IMG/VR virus record: IMGVR_UViG_3300029922_000024
Span: 1-64,000 of that record
Length of the DNA stretch: 64,000 nucleotides
Origin: a virus
Reading direction: 5' to 3' (one strand)
This document shows, piece by piece, positions 1 to 7,803 of the stretch. The position numbers and the translations under genes are program-made. Each line of letters begins with the position of its first letter. The stretch's first letter is position 1. The notes beneath the pieces are model-generated. The model was given only the letters and a program-made list of their open reading frames with translations. It had not been told where the DNA came from and did no database searches.

Positions 1-164
1 CCATCGATTTTGTCGGCACTCTCTTCAGAATAGCCTTCACGTTTCAATTTGGAATGAATTTTAGCCCAATCCCCTTTAGCTAGGCTAGAGGATTTATAGA
101 GTTCTTCGGCTTTTTTAAGAACTAAAACAGCCGCCTCTTGTGGAGTAAATTTTTTATCTGACAT
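1..164 (-). CDS. Partial small phage protein, N-terminus only
   Basis: The reading frame starts at 164 and runs off the left edge after 54 codons. The visible protein begins MSDKKFTPQEAAVLVLKKAE and later reads KREGYSEESADKI. Its first 25 residues closely match the start of the protein at 923-1246 (pattern TPxExAVxVLxKAEELxKS), so the two are paralogous at the N-terminus. The tail resembles short helical segments seen in phage virion proteins, but I assign no function. A CAATCTTA motif lies 22 nt upstream. Confidence 0.7.
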   Translation of the reverse strand, partial: MSDKKFTPQEAAVLVLKKAEELYKSSSLAKGDWAKIHSKLKREGYSEESADKID

Positions 165-185
165 AGTGGGTCTCCATATAATATG

Positions 186-193
186 TAAGATTG
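186..193 (-). promoter_or_regulatory. Late-gene motif CAATCTTA
   Basis: On the minus strand the bases read CAATCTTA, 22 nt upstream of the gene that starts at 164. This is one of ten copies of [C/T]AATCTTA placed just before late or HNH genes in this window. I infer a promoter element; no clear -35 box is visible. Confidence 0.45.
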
Positions 194-199
194 GTTAAA

Positions 200-472
200 T
201 CAATCTACAATAGTATTCATCTCTATTAACTTATTGTTTTTATTAATCTTTATTTTTTGCATATCCATAATTGTCTTTTTTCTATGATCTTCTTTCCAAA
301 GAGGCTGCAAATTAGTGTAATGACATAAAGATTCCAGTTCTTCGATAGTTTTGGCCATAGCCAACGGTATTATATGGTCTATATCCCACAAATCTCTATT
401 TTCCCATGACATGTTACCCCTAAATAGCGACTGTATATAGCTAAATGCCTCTTCTATGGAACATCCAAGCAT
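200..472 (-). pseudogene. HNH endonuclease, C-terminal fragment after a frameshift
   Basis: This frame holds the catalytic half of an HNH homing-type endonuclease: LGCSIEEAFSYIQSLF, then WDIDHIIPLA (the DH of the HNH motif), then the asparagine in YTNLQPLW. It has no ribosome binding site of its own. It continues the protein encoded at 474-917 after a one-base shift. The run of seven A (minus strand, 481-487) at the junction has one base too many for a continuous frame. With six A the protein would read SQKTLKMLGCS, the usual sequence at this place in the family. The gene is either truly broken or the run was misread. Confidence 0.8.
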
Positions 473-473
473 T

Positions 474-917
474 TTAAGGGTTTTTTTGAGATTTATCTTT
501 CCCCCTAAAAGCTGCTGAAGTTCGAGACCTTAAATTGGATTCAAAATTGAATAATTTATCATTCTTTCTACGATTTTTTATGTACTGACCCTGATAGCTA
601 ACCCTTTCTTTTTTATGGTATAAGTAATAATCGTTCTGATAATCAATCCTTTGCTCCTTATGGGCTCCATAGTATTTATTGGCGTCTTCTTTTATCTTTT
701 GGGCATTTTCTAAACGCCAAGCTTTATGGTATTCTTTTTGTTTTTCTTTATGTAACTCTCTGTATTTCAATATCTTTTTTATATTTTTCTTGTAACTTTT
801 CTTGCCGCTAATCTTTCTGCAAGGTTTACATCTATCCTGTAATCCGTTAGGACGAGTAGAATTATGGCCAAATTCTTGGTTTTCTTTAATTGATTTACAC
901 TTATAGCATTTGGTCAT
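474..917 (-). CDS. HNH endonuclease, N-terminal fragment
   Basis: The start at 917 gives a 147-residue product. Near the N-terminus is a zinc-finger pair (CYKCKS and CKPCRK) like those of free-standing phage HNH endonucleases. A long basic helical region rich in Lys, Tyr and Gln follows. The sequence ends SQKNP, where the family normally continues into the HNH catalytic domain; that domain lies at 200-472 in another frame. The start has no ribosome binding site. The gene sits between two small virion-block genes, as expected for a mobile endonuclease. Confidence 0.75.
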   Translation of the reverse strand: MTKCYKCKSIKENQEFGHNSTRPNGLQDRCKPCRKISGKKSYKKNIKKILKYRELHKEKQKEYHKAWRLENAQKIKEDANKYYGAHKEQRIDYQNDYYLYHKKERVSYQGQYIKNRRKNDKLFNFESNLRSRTSAAFRGKDKSQKNP

Positions 918-922
918 ATATA

Positions 923-1246
923 TTATTTTTTGTTTTTTGCGTTTTTCAAAAAAAGTTCCAGTTTATCAATTCCATTATTATGATTGGATTCTGATTTCCC
1001 CATTTTTCCATAAAACACGCTAGGCTTGTCCATCGCACCACCCAATTTCTTGGGTTTGGCCGTCTTTACAACCGCTTGGGATCCAACCTTCATTGGACTG
1101 GCAGTGTTGCTGTTCGTAGGGCTTACAACCCCAGGAACCGGCGTTAATTGGGTTTGCTTTAAGCCGCCGATAGCAGATTTCACCAATTCTTCTGCTTTTT
1201 GTAGAACGATTACAGCCACTTCTTCTGGAGTGTATTGCTTAGGCAT
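923..1246 (-). CDS. Small protein, paralogous N-terminus to the gene at the left edge
   Basis: This 107-residue protein is not a family I recognise. The first 25 residues (MPKQYTPEEVAVIVLQKAEE) form a predicted helix shared with the truncated gene at 1-164. The middle is rich in Pro, Thr and Val and looks unstructured. The C-terminal half is basic (KKLGGAMDKPSVFYGKMGK). It lies in the structural block after the 344-residue virion protein, so a small virion or assembly protein is plausible. No Shine-Dalgarno sequence precedes the start; a TAATCTTA motif lies 8-14 nt upstream. Confidence 0.65.
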   Translation of the reverse strand: MPKQYTPEEVAVIVLQKAEELVKSAIGGLKQTQLTPVPGVVSPTNSNTASPMKVGSQAVVKTAKPKKLGGAMDKPSVFYGKMGKSESNHNNGIDKLELFLKNAKNKK

Positions 1247-1253
1247 ATATCGA

Positions 1254-1260
1254 TAAGATT
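1254..1260 (-). promoter_or_regulatory. Late-gene motif TAATCTTA
   Basis: On the minus strand the bases read TAATCTTA, followed by CGATAT and then the start codon at 1246. It has the same spacing class as the copies in front of the HNH genes at 12452 and 15672. Confidence 0.4.
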
Positions 1261-1262
1261 AG

Positions 1263-2297
1263 TTATTCTTCATCCTTGTAAGCTATATCGGCTAATGTGC
1301 TCCAATTAACTGTATTCAAATCTTCAAATGTATCTGTTATATTGCTTATAATTTTAAGTCCACCAATATAACCTTCGCCTTCAGATACAGGAGTTCCATC
1401 TGGTTTGGTAGTAGAGGTGCCACCTTGACCCAAGACAGCAGTTTCAAGTAATCTATGTGGTTGATTGTACCATCTATTTTCCACTTGACCGGTAATCTCT
1501 ATATCCCTAGACCATATTACTTGACCTGCGTCAGAATAATCTGGATTGGGATACATTTGACCACTTGAAATAAGACTTTCTGCGTAACCATCTTTTTCTA
1601 ACAGTGCTTGGCGGTATCTAAGTAAAGAATAGGTTGTAATTGCATGAAGCCAAAGCAAAGTCTGTTGATCCATAGCATTGCAGGTAATTTTGTAGTTTTC
1701 CTTCATGAAGGTATGACTAATTCTAGTTTCATAGAATTGAAATTCTGAAAGGACGCCATATTTTGCTGCTGTTAGACTCAATCCTTTAAATAAATTAATT
1801 GAATTATTCAAACCAATACTTTGAATCGAATAGCCAGTTCCTGTAGCAGGATCTACAAGAAGCATGCCAGGACTGATATTAGTAAAATCAATGGTAGAAG
1901 AGAAAGTAAATGCACCAGAAGTCGGATTATACGAGCCAGGAATCGGTTTGATTATATATGGGATTTGTTTATTGATATTATTTGGCATCAGTCTAACTTT
2001 TTCAACACTTAAGTCTCCCATGTGTTTCATGTCAGCTTTTTCATTGCTATTACCAATTTGAATTACTACACAAGGAAATTCCATTTTATCGTCCCTATTG
2101 GACATAAAAGTGTACACCCTATTATTGGCAAACCATTGCTTACATGATTCGATTTGGCTGCCGTAACGTTCACGCAGATATTGATTGGAAAGAGTGTCTC
2201 CTAATATATCGTCTAGAAGCCAAGGATTTTTTTGAATATCCTCAAGGCCTAGTTCGATTGCAGTGCGAATTCTTATATCGCCAAAAAATAAAGACAT
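1263..2297 (-). CDS. Virion structural protein, neck or tail-proximal, unknown family
   Basis: The 344-residue protein starts MSLFFGDIRIRTAIELGLED. An N-terminal helical part (1-60) is followed by mixed beta sequence, a Gly/Ser/Thr-rich insert around 115-165, and a C-terminal part with WNRDIEITGQ-like and EGYIGGLKIISN strands. It lies 2 nt downstream of the gp10-like completion protein and is probably translated with it. Position after portal-side head-completion genes suggests a connector or tail-terminator role. This rests on context, not on a recognised motif. Confidence 0.6.
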   Translation of the reverse strand: MSLFFGDIRIRTAIELGLEDIQKNPWLLDDILGDTLSNQYLRERYGSQIESCKQWFANNRVYTFMSNRDDKMEFPCVVIQIGNSNEKADMKHMGDLSVEKVRLMPNNINKQIPYIIKPIPGSYNPTSGAFTFSSTIDFTNISPGMLLVDPATGTGYSIQSIGLNNSINLFKGLSLTAAKYGVLSEFQFYETRISHTFMKENYKITCNAMDQQTLLWLHAITTYSLLRYRQALLEKDGYAESLISSGQMYPNPDYSDAGQVIWSRDIEITGQVENRWYNQPHRLLETAVLGQGGTSTTKPDGTPVSEGEGYIGGLKIISNITDTFEDLNTVNWSTLADIAYKDEE

Positions 2298-2299
2298 AA

Positions 2300-3100
2300 T
2301 TATCTACTTCCGTATTTAGACATCAAAGATGGTAAAATATCTTTTTCCCATCTATCTTCAGCCCATTTCTTCGCTTCTTCGAAGAACTTTTTACCTTCTA
2401 GCCCTGGATGAATCCATTTACCGTCTTGACCTTCTTTAACGGTTCTAAAGGTTGTTATGCTTCTTTTTACGCTACCATCATCTTTTTTGGTTTGATAAAT
2501 GGATAGCCCATGCAACACTGGAGTATTTCCTCTTCCTGGGATCCCACTCTCTATATCAAATGAATGTAATTTACCTATCCTTGGACTTCCTGTCTTCGGA
2601 TCTATTTCTAATTTTTTGTAAGGAATATCTCTTTTTCTTAATTCAGATTTTACTTTCTTTATAAGTTCTTGTTGATATTTTAGTTTATCATCATTACTAC
2701 TTAATTCAGATGCTACCTTTCCCTGATCAAAAGCTACGATTCTGTATTTTTTACCATCCTTGCCAGTTTTAATTTCCCCTTTACTCCCAGGTTTTTTGGT
2801 ATTCAAAAGACCCTTCTTCATATCGAAATTGTCAGGCAATCCTTTTTCAATCCACTCAGCATCTGCTTTTAAAGTAATCTCCCATAAATAGTCATCAATT
2901 TTTTCGGCTTGAGATAGATTTTCTAAATAAATTTTACGGCTGGACTTTAATTTATTTTGTGCTTCCTCTACAATATGGGTTTGGGTATCTACTGCAAGTC
3001 CCTTTACTGATTTCTTTAAATCAGACACTACTTCTTTCTTGAAGTTTTCAAGAAATTGGGTAAGTGCCGATATATCTAAGGTGACTTTAAAATCAGGCAT
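2300..3100 (-). CDS. HK97 gp10-like head-tail completion protein
   Basis: The 266-residue protein starts with a beta strand and helix (MPDFKVTLDISALTQFLENF). It ends with WIHPGLEGKKFFEEAKKWAE, the W-x-HPG and helix signature of gp10/neck-type proteins that sit between connector and tail. A Lys-rich insert at about 100-200 makes it longer than the usual 120-150 residues. The start follows AAAAGG with good spacing. Its ATG lies one base after a stop codon in the frame of the upstream extension at 3102-3306, which supports that extension being translated. Confidence 0.65.
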   Translation of the reverse strand: MPDFKVTLDISALTQFLENFKKEVVSDLKKSVKGLAVDTQTHIVEEAQNKLKSSRKIYLENLSQAEKIDDYLWEITLKADAEWIEKGLPDNFDMKKGLLNTKKPGSKGEIKTGKDGKKYRIVAFDQGKVASELSSNDDKLKYQQELIKKVKSELRKRDIPYKKLEIDPKTGSPRIGKLHSFDIESGIPGRGNTPVLHGLSIYQTKKDDGSVKRSITTFRTVKEGQDGKWIHPGLEGKKFFEEAKKWAEDRWEKDILPSLMSKYGSR

Positions 3101-3101
3101 A

Positions 3102-3306
3102 TTAACCTTTTATAGGTACTCCATTTGGACCTAAGACTCTACCCTCTTTCATATCGATGAAACGGACTCGACCGTTTTCGTCCGTAATCTTCTTCTGGCC
3201 CTTTCCATTGACGCCACCCTCAGGAATAGGATTTGCGGCAAGATGAGTAGTGGTATGTTTTGCAGATAGTTTGCTAGCAGGAATGGGTCCGGCTAGCCCT
3301 GATTTT
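3102..3306 (-). other. Probable -1 frame C-terminal extension of the mCpol-like protein
   Basis: Between the stop of the large gene (3293) and the next start (3100) there would be 192 nt without a gene, unusual here. In the -1 frame this stretch is open for about 66 codons and reads like protein (GLAGPIPASKL, ITDENGRVRFID, GRVLGPNGVPIKG), ending one base before the next ATG. It has no start codon near its beginning. It joins the large gene at CCC AAA AAA T (minus strand; the T run 3303-3308 on the plus strand), a slippery-type site. A seventh A, or -1 slippage, would make one protein of about 745 residues. Confidence 0.65.
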
Positions 3307-5332
3307 TTGGGTCTGGGGCGGCACCCTCCATAGGAGCCGCTTTTTGTTGCATAGGTGCTGGTTTTGGAGGAGACTGTTGTTGAGCAGGCGCAGTAGGTGC
3401 AGGCGCTGAATTAGGAGATGTAGGCGATGGTTCAAGGCCTAGTAATTTACAAAGTTCAATCATTGATTTTAACATTTGAATACAAGAAGTGTACAGGCCT
3501 TCATTTTGCTCTCTTGTGGCCTCCAACGATTGCTTATTGGCTTTAAATTGTTGAAGAGTTTGCGATACCATATTAACAACTTTTTCTCGTTGTATCTGAT
3601 CTTGATTGTCTTGTAATCCACCTTGCAGAACACCCATCATATCTGGTTGTTCATCACCACCTTGTGAATCGCCCATGACCTGTTCTTCTCCAGGCATAGG
3701 GCTATTAGGATCACTAACTGCTTGTGTATCTTGCTGAAAATCCTGATCTTGGTCTGAAATATTTTGTTTTTGTGCGTCTCCAAAATTCGACTTCACAGAA
3801 ACATTGTCTTTCATTGCATCGCCTTGCGGCATCTCAGTATTATCTATTTGTCCGGCTTCCTGAGTAGGATCTGCATTTCCTTGACCAGGTTCTTGATCTA
3901 GTAAATTAAGTACTTCTTCAGCCGTTTCGTGTCCTTGCAAATTAGGGTCTTGTTGGCCATTTTGTGCTGGATCGCTTTCAACTGCATCTCCATACATTTC
4001 TTGACACTGAGGGCAATTTTCTGGGTGTTCTGCTCCCATGTCTTGAGCTTCTACATTTGATTGGTCCTGATCATACTCAGCACACCAAGGACAGTCACAT
4101 GTGTCCTCGTGTTGTGGATTTGCTTGAGATCCAGTAATATTTTCTGTTTGACAATAAGGACAATCATCAATGTGACCGGTTTCTTGATTAGACTGGTTGT
4201 ATTCTTGACAAGCGGGGCAGTCATCGTGCATACCGGCAGTGCCGTCAGCATTTTCTTGTGCGTCAAGATCTTGACAAAAAGCGCAATCATCTGTACGGTC
4301 ATCTTCATTATCGTGATTGTGTTCTTCAGCATCTTCATCGTTTTTATGGATATCGCAAAGCTTGCTTTTGTGTAAGTTACAATATTTTTCGGATTTCTTA
4401 TGATCCAGCATGTGGTTGTCCAAATGACGAGCAGTGGCGCTTATGGCCGATGCCTTTTCATGTAGCCCTTTTGCGTGGTCTTCATGTCTTTTTTGATTTC
4501 CTTGTCTCCACGCCTGTCTTTTTTCTGGATTTGCATTTATTTCTTTGTCCCTAGCCCAATCATCAGAACTTTCATGTCCAGTTTCAATAGGGGTTGTAGC
4601 AGTAGAGTAGGCTCTATGCATATCATGCATTGCCTGGTGCCCTTCTTGATGGGGGGTACCCCTACCTTCATTCCATGCAATTTTTTCATGTTGTCGTGCT
4701 AATCTAGAATGAGTAGGAGAATCCAGCCCCATCATTCCTTCATGGGTAAGTTTGGGCTTGCTATCCCCTAATTTAGGCCCTCTAGGTTTTTTGGTAGCAG
4801 TTTTCTTGTCCACCAATTGAGCATCCGCTTTATGTAAATTACATAGTCCCATAAGTTCACTCTTTTCCAGATAGGCCTCAGCAAGTTTATATTCCTCTTG
4901 TGTTGCCCTTTTTTCTCTGACTCTTCTTTTGGCTTTTTTAATATCTTCTTTGATATATTTATTGAAATAAACAATTCTATTTTTGCCACGAAGTTTCGCA
5001 ACCAATAGGGCGGTGCCAGCCTCTGAAAGATTTTTCCCTACTCCAGCAGAAATAGTGTACCCAAATGATTTTTCGACACCGCTTCTTAATTCTTTTATTT
5101 TCTTTCTAGACTCTGGAGGAATAGCCATTGTAGCTTCATCTCCACCACCAGAAATTTTTGCTCCGTCATTTTGCTTGCACCAATGATCAATATATGCTTG
5201 GGCCGCATCAATACGGCCAGAAACTTTATGTAGTTCTTCAACATCGTTAGCAATTACGGCCCGACCTACTAGTTTTCCAATGCCATCACCATCGACAGCT
5301 ATGTATAGCATCCCTGGCTTAATCTTTTCCAT
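3293..5332 (-). CDS. Large virion-block protein with mCpol-like palm domain and Cys-x2-Cys repeats
   Basis: This is a 679-residue, multi-part protein. Residues about 8-122 look like a palm-type nucleotide polymerase/cyclase domain of the minimal CRISPR polymerase (mCpol) family: MLYIAVDGDGIG gives the first metal-binding aspartates (D14, D16), ISGGGDEA (60-67) gives the GGDD/GGDEF-like turn, and YTISAGVGKNLSEAG with GKNRIVYF completes the fold. A basic linker and a His-rich helical region follow. At about 345-460 there are five C-x2-C motifs (CAFC, CPAC, CPYC, CPWC, CPQC), most preceded by His. The rest is Gln/Asp-rich, then a helix and a Pro/Ala tail. The domain name is from family memory; nucleotide product and role are unknown. 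It overlaps the next upstream gene by 14 nt. The C-terminus may extend by frameshift. Confidence 0.75.
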   Translation of the reverse strand: MEKIKPGMLYIAVDGDGIGKLVGRAVIANDVEELHKVSGRIDAAQAYIDHWCKQNDGAKISGGGDEATMAIPPESRKKIKELRSGVEKSFGYTISAGVGKNLSEAGTALLVAKLRGKNRIVYFNKYIKEDIKKAKRRVREKRATQEEYKLAEAYLEKSELMGLCNLHKADAQLVDKKTATKKPRGPKLGDSKPKLTHEGMMGLDSPTHSRLARQHEKIAWNEGRGTPHQEGHQAMHDMHRAYSTATTPIETGHESSDDWARDKEINANPEKRQAWRQGNQKRHEDHAKGLHEKASAISATARHLDNHMLDHKKSEKYCNLHKSKLCDIHKNDEDAEEHNHDNEDDRTDDCAFCQDLDAQENADGTAGMHDDCPACQEYNQSNQETGHIDDCPYCQTENITGSQANPQHEDTCDCPWCAEYDQDQSNVEAQDMGAEHPENCPQCQEMYGDAVESDPAQNGQQDPNLQGHETAEEVLNLLDQEPGQGNADPTQEAGQIDNTEMPQGDAMKDNVSVKSNFGDAQKQNISDQDQDFQQDTQAVSDPNSPMPGEEQVMGDSQGGDEQPDMMGVLQGGLQDNQDQIQREKVVNMVSQTLQQFKANKQSLEATREQNEGLYTSCIQMLKSMIELCKLLGLEPSPTSPNSAPAPTAPAQQQSPPKPAPMQQKAAPMEGAAPDPKNQG

Positions 5333-6365
5333 TTGTTTTCCTCAAAGTGTCCAGGAGCATTTGAATATTTTCTTTATCCCAACCACGAGAAAATCTTATC
5401 TGAATACTTTCTTCTGATTTCTTAATCCAAATTTTGCTATACTGATCTTGGCCATAGCACAAACAACAAGAAAAAGACCCTTGGCCAAAAATGGTTTGTC
5501 CGCAATCAGGGCAGTTGATAGTTTCGGATTTAGCAATTTCAATTCTATGTTCTTTTGGTTTTTTCTTTCGTTCCAAAAATGCTTTTAATGGAGAACCTTT
5601 TTCGGGAGACTCTTCTTTTTTGGCCATATCTTCTGCCTTAAAATCCAATTTTTTTTTAGGTGCTTCTGCAAAATTGGGCTCTTTATTATTTGCAATTGAA
5701 TCGGCAACTTCCATGCCATTAGCCATTCCCTGGAAATACTCACCCGACTGCGCAGATTGATGGGCAATTTTTGTTACATCCGAAATCTGTTCATTTTTCT
5801 TATGTTCTTTGGCTAAAGCTTCATTGAGCCTATCCATCATAAGTTTATTAAGAGCGTCTCTTTCAGAAATTTTATTCTCAACTACGCGACTAACCAAAGA
5901 ATGAAGTTCCATTCTTGCATCGATCAATTTTTGTATTTTGGCTTCAGCATGTTCCGTTGGCTCAATAGTCTCTTTTTCTAATTTTTCTAATTCGTAAAGT
6001 TCGAATGTAGATAGTAGGATGATACCAAGTCCAGGAATTGATCTATTTTGAAAACTGTAAACTAATTTATTGTTGTCATAGACAGATCCCGTATAGTCAT
6101 CGGCAGCATTCTTGTTTGCACTAACACGAGCGTTTTTGCCAAATGGAAGTTGAAGTTCTATACTGGTATTGAGTGGCATCGGTGTCAAAGCGCTAATGAG
6201 CAATGACATGACAAATCTTGGAACCACCTTCAACCCAATACGAATCTCTTCAGGGTCCAATACAGAATTGGATCCGATCTTGTATAGATCTGCAGATTTA
6301 GCTAAAGATTGTAGAAAATCTTCATCTAAAATCTTATTAAGAGATAGGTTGTGTATTGTTTGCAT
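5319..6365 (-). CDS. Virion-block protein with C-terminal zinc ribbon
   Basis: The 348-residue protein has a mixed N-terminal domain (1-125), a charged helical centre (about 130-260) likely to form a coiled coil, and a C-terminal zinc-ribbon-like segment (CPDCGQTIFGQG, then CCLCYGQ) near 285-310. I do not recognise a named family. It overlaps the start of the mCpol-like gene by 14 nt and the end of the upstream 155-residue gene by 29 nt, so the three are translated together. A virion or assembly role is inferred from position only. Confidence 0.6.
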   Translation of the reverse strand: MQTIHNLSLNKILDEDFLQSLAKSADLYKIGSNSVLDPEEIRIGLKVVPRFVMSLLISALTPMPLNTSIELQLPFGKNARVSANKNAADDYTGSVYDNNKLVYSFQNRSIPGLGIILLSTFELYELEKLEKETIEPTEHAEAKIQKLIDARMELHSLVSRVVENKISERDALNKLMMDRLNEALAKEHKKNEQISDVTKIAHQSAQSGEYFQGMANGMEVADSIANNKEPNFAEAPKKKLDFKAEDMAKKEESPEKGSPLKAFLERKKKPKEHRIEIAKSETINCPDCGQTIFGQGSFSCCLCYGQDQYSKIWIKKSEESIQIRFSRGWDKENIQMLLDTLRKTNGKD

Positions 6366-6804
6366 TTTGTTGTGCGTATGGTCCTGTTTCTTGTGCGATC
6401 CTAGTAGGGTCTTCCATTATGTAAACTAAAAGGGTATTGGCGCTAGTATACACATACTGATTGTTCCCCGCAGATAAATAGGTCCATGCATTTGGAGGGC
6501 ATGCTACTCCAACATTACCATTTGCATCTGTTGCACCGGCTGCTAAGGCGGTGATTGTAGAACTCCCAATAGTAACTGACCCCAAAGTACCGTTATTGTA
6601 AATTGCAAGATTTGCGCCAAGAAATGGAAGTGCCACTTTTGCAGAAGCATCAGTTGTATACCCACCAGCGATTTGGATTGGCAGAAGTCTAGGTCCAACC
6701 GTAAGCGATTTTTGTCCACCAGACGATGGATTGTATTCAACAACCTTAATTTGGTCTGGATCCTGTAAAGAATTGTTGTCTATTACCCGGTTATTTTTTG
6801 CCAT
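6337..6804 (-). CDS. Small beta-rich virion-block protein
   Basis: The 155-residue protein is rich in Gly, Ala, Thr and Asn and alternates polar and hydrophobic residues (LAIYNNGTLGSVTIGSST), as in compact beta structures of capsid or tail accessory proteins. No catalytic motif is visible. It is the first gene after a CAATCTTA motif (6833-6840) and overlaps the next gene by 29 nt. It could be a decoration or tail-tube-proximal protein; I cannot decide. Confidence 0.55.
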   Translation of the reverse strand: MAKNNRVIDNNSLQDPDQIKVVEYNPSSGGQKSLTVGPRLLPIQIAGGYTTDASAKVALPFLGANLAIYNNGTLGSVTIGSSTITALAAGATDANGNVGVACPPNAWTYLSAGNNQYVYTSANTLLVYIMEDPTRIAQETGPYAQQNANNTQPIS

Positions 6805-6832
6805 AAAAGTCCTCTATTGCTATATATCACTA

Positions 6833-6840
6833 TAAGATTG
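6833..6840 (-). promoter_or_regulatory. Late-gene motif CAATCTTA
   Basis: The minus strand reads GCAATCTTATAG, 29 nt upstream of the start at 6804, in one of the few gaps of the structural block. It is part of the ten-copy motif set. Confidence 0.5.
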
Positions 6841-6846
6841 CTAAGT

Positions 6847-7803
6847 TTAGTCCGTTCCAAGGTCATCTTCCGAAATGTTTACCATATCGACACTAATGGA
6901 CCCAGGGCCTGGTTTAATTGAATCCAGGGGCTCTTGGACTGCCCTATTTGGGGTTTTCGATTGGGATTGATTCTTGGGATCAGGTCTATTTTGAGAGTGG
7001 TAGACATACTCGCGTTGAATTATAGCGTAATAGGCCATTCTTTCGGGAACCCTAACGCCACCTTCAGTTACGTTACTCATTCTAACTTCTTTAGGGATTT
7101 CAACTACATAGTGGTATGCTTTATACAAATATCTTATTGAATAGACATTCCCTTTACCTGTTTTTGGATCAAAACCTGGATTCTTACCGCCATCCATCCA
7201 ATTAATACTACCATCACTACTTACGCAGTAATCAAGTCCTTGAGAATATTGATTATTTTTACTATCTATAATCGGAACTTCAAGTTGAATAATTGGGAAC
7301 ATGGGGACATTTGGTCCAACTTCATATGTCATTTTTTGATAGTACGATACGCTTACATTGGCAACAGGATCAGAAACATAAAGCCTATCTCCAGGAGCTA
7401 AATATATCCTATTTCCATCATCGACTGGGGCTCCATTAACCTGCACTCCTACAGATTTCGCTTTATTGTAAAATCTTGGTAAAATTAATCTACTAACGGA
7501 TGGATCTACTATGCCGCCATCGGTTCTTGTTTTTTTAGTATCGTTTTCTACTTCACAAGCAGTAAATACCCCAGCACAAAAGTAAAGCATTCCATTTGAT
7601 GTCAATACATCAAGTCCATCACGTCTATAATCGCCACGATCCTTTAGGCCAATAGGAGAAGGCATAGCTTTCCAATGACTGTAGTCAATTCCTTGTCCTG
7701 TGACAAAGGCATCGTCGCTTATTAAACTGAATGAGGTTTCAACTAGAGGGCACCACGCATTGATGGCCTGAAGTTCTTCCCCTTTTGGGGTTCTATTGCT
7801 CAT
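6847..7803 (-). CDS. Virion structural protein, unknown family
   Basis: The 318-residue protein has several beta-rich segments (GNRIYLAPGDRLYVSD, NVSVSYYQKMTYEVG, YHYVVEIPKEV) and a polar, Pro/Ser-rich tail from about 275. It has no export signal and no enzyme motif. It overlaps the upstream 120-residue gene by 11 nt and precedes the CAATCTTA motif at 6833. A connector, neck or tail-adaptor role fits the context, but I have no sequence motif to prove it. Confidence 0.55.
   Translation of the reverse strand: MSNRTPKGEELQAINAWCPLVETSFSLISDDAFVTGQGIDYSHWKAMPSPIGLKDRGDYRRDGLDVLTSNGMLYFCAGVFTACEVENDTKKTRTDGGIVDPSVSRLILPRFYNKAKSVGVQVNGAPVDDGNRIYLAPGDRLYVSDPVANVSVSYYQKMTYEVGPNVPMFPIIQLEVPIIDSKNNQYSQGLDYCVSSDGSINWMDGGKNPGFDPKTGKGNVYSIRYLYKAYHYVVEIPKEVRMSNVTEGGVRVPERMAYYAIIQREYVYHSQNRPDPKNQSQSKTPNRAVQEPLDSIKPGPGSISVDMVNISEDDLGTD

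Noticed and set aside
4051-4554. Open frames in both strands within the Cys-repeat region
   Set aside because: They arise from the biased codon content of the repeat region and lack start signals and protein-like sequence.
4960-5332. GGDEF diguanylate cyclase
   Set aside because: The SGGGDEA turn recalls GGDEF, but the short domain, the early DGDGIG motif and the GKNRIVYF end fit mCpol better, and no inhibitory site or sensor domain is present.
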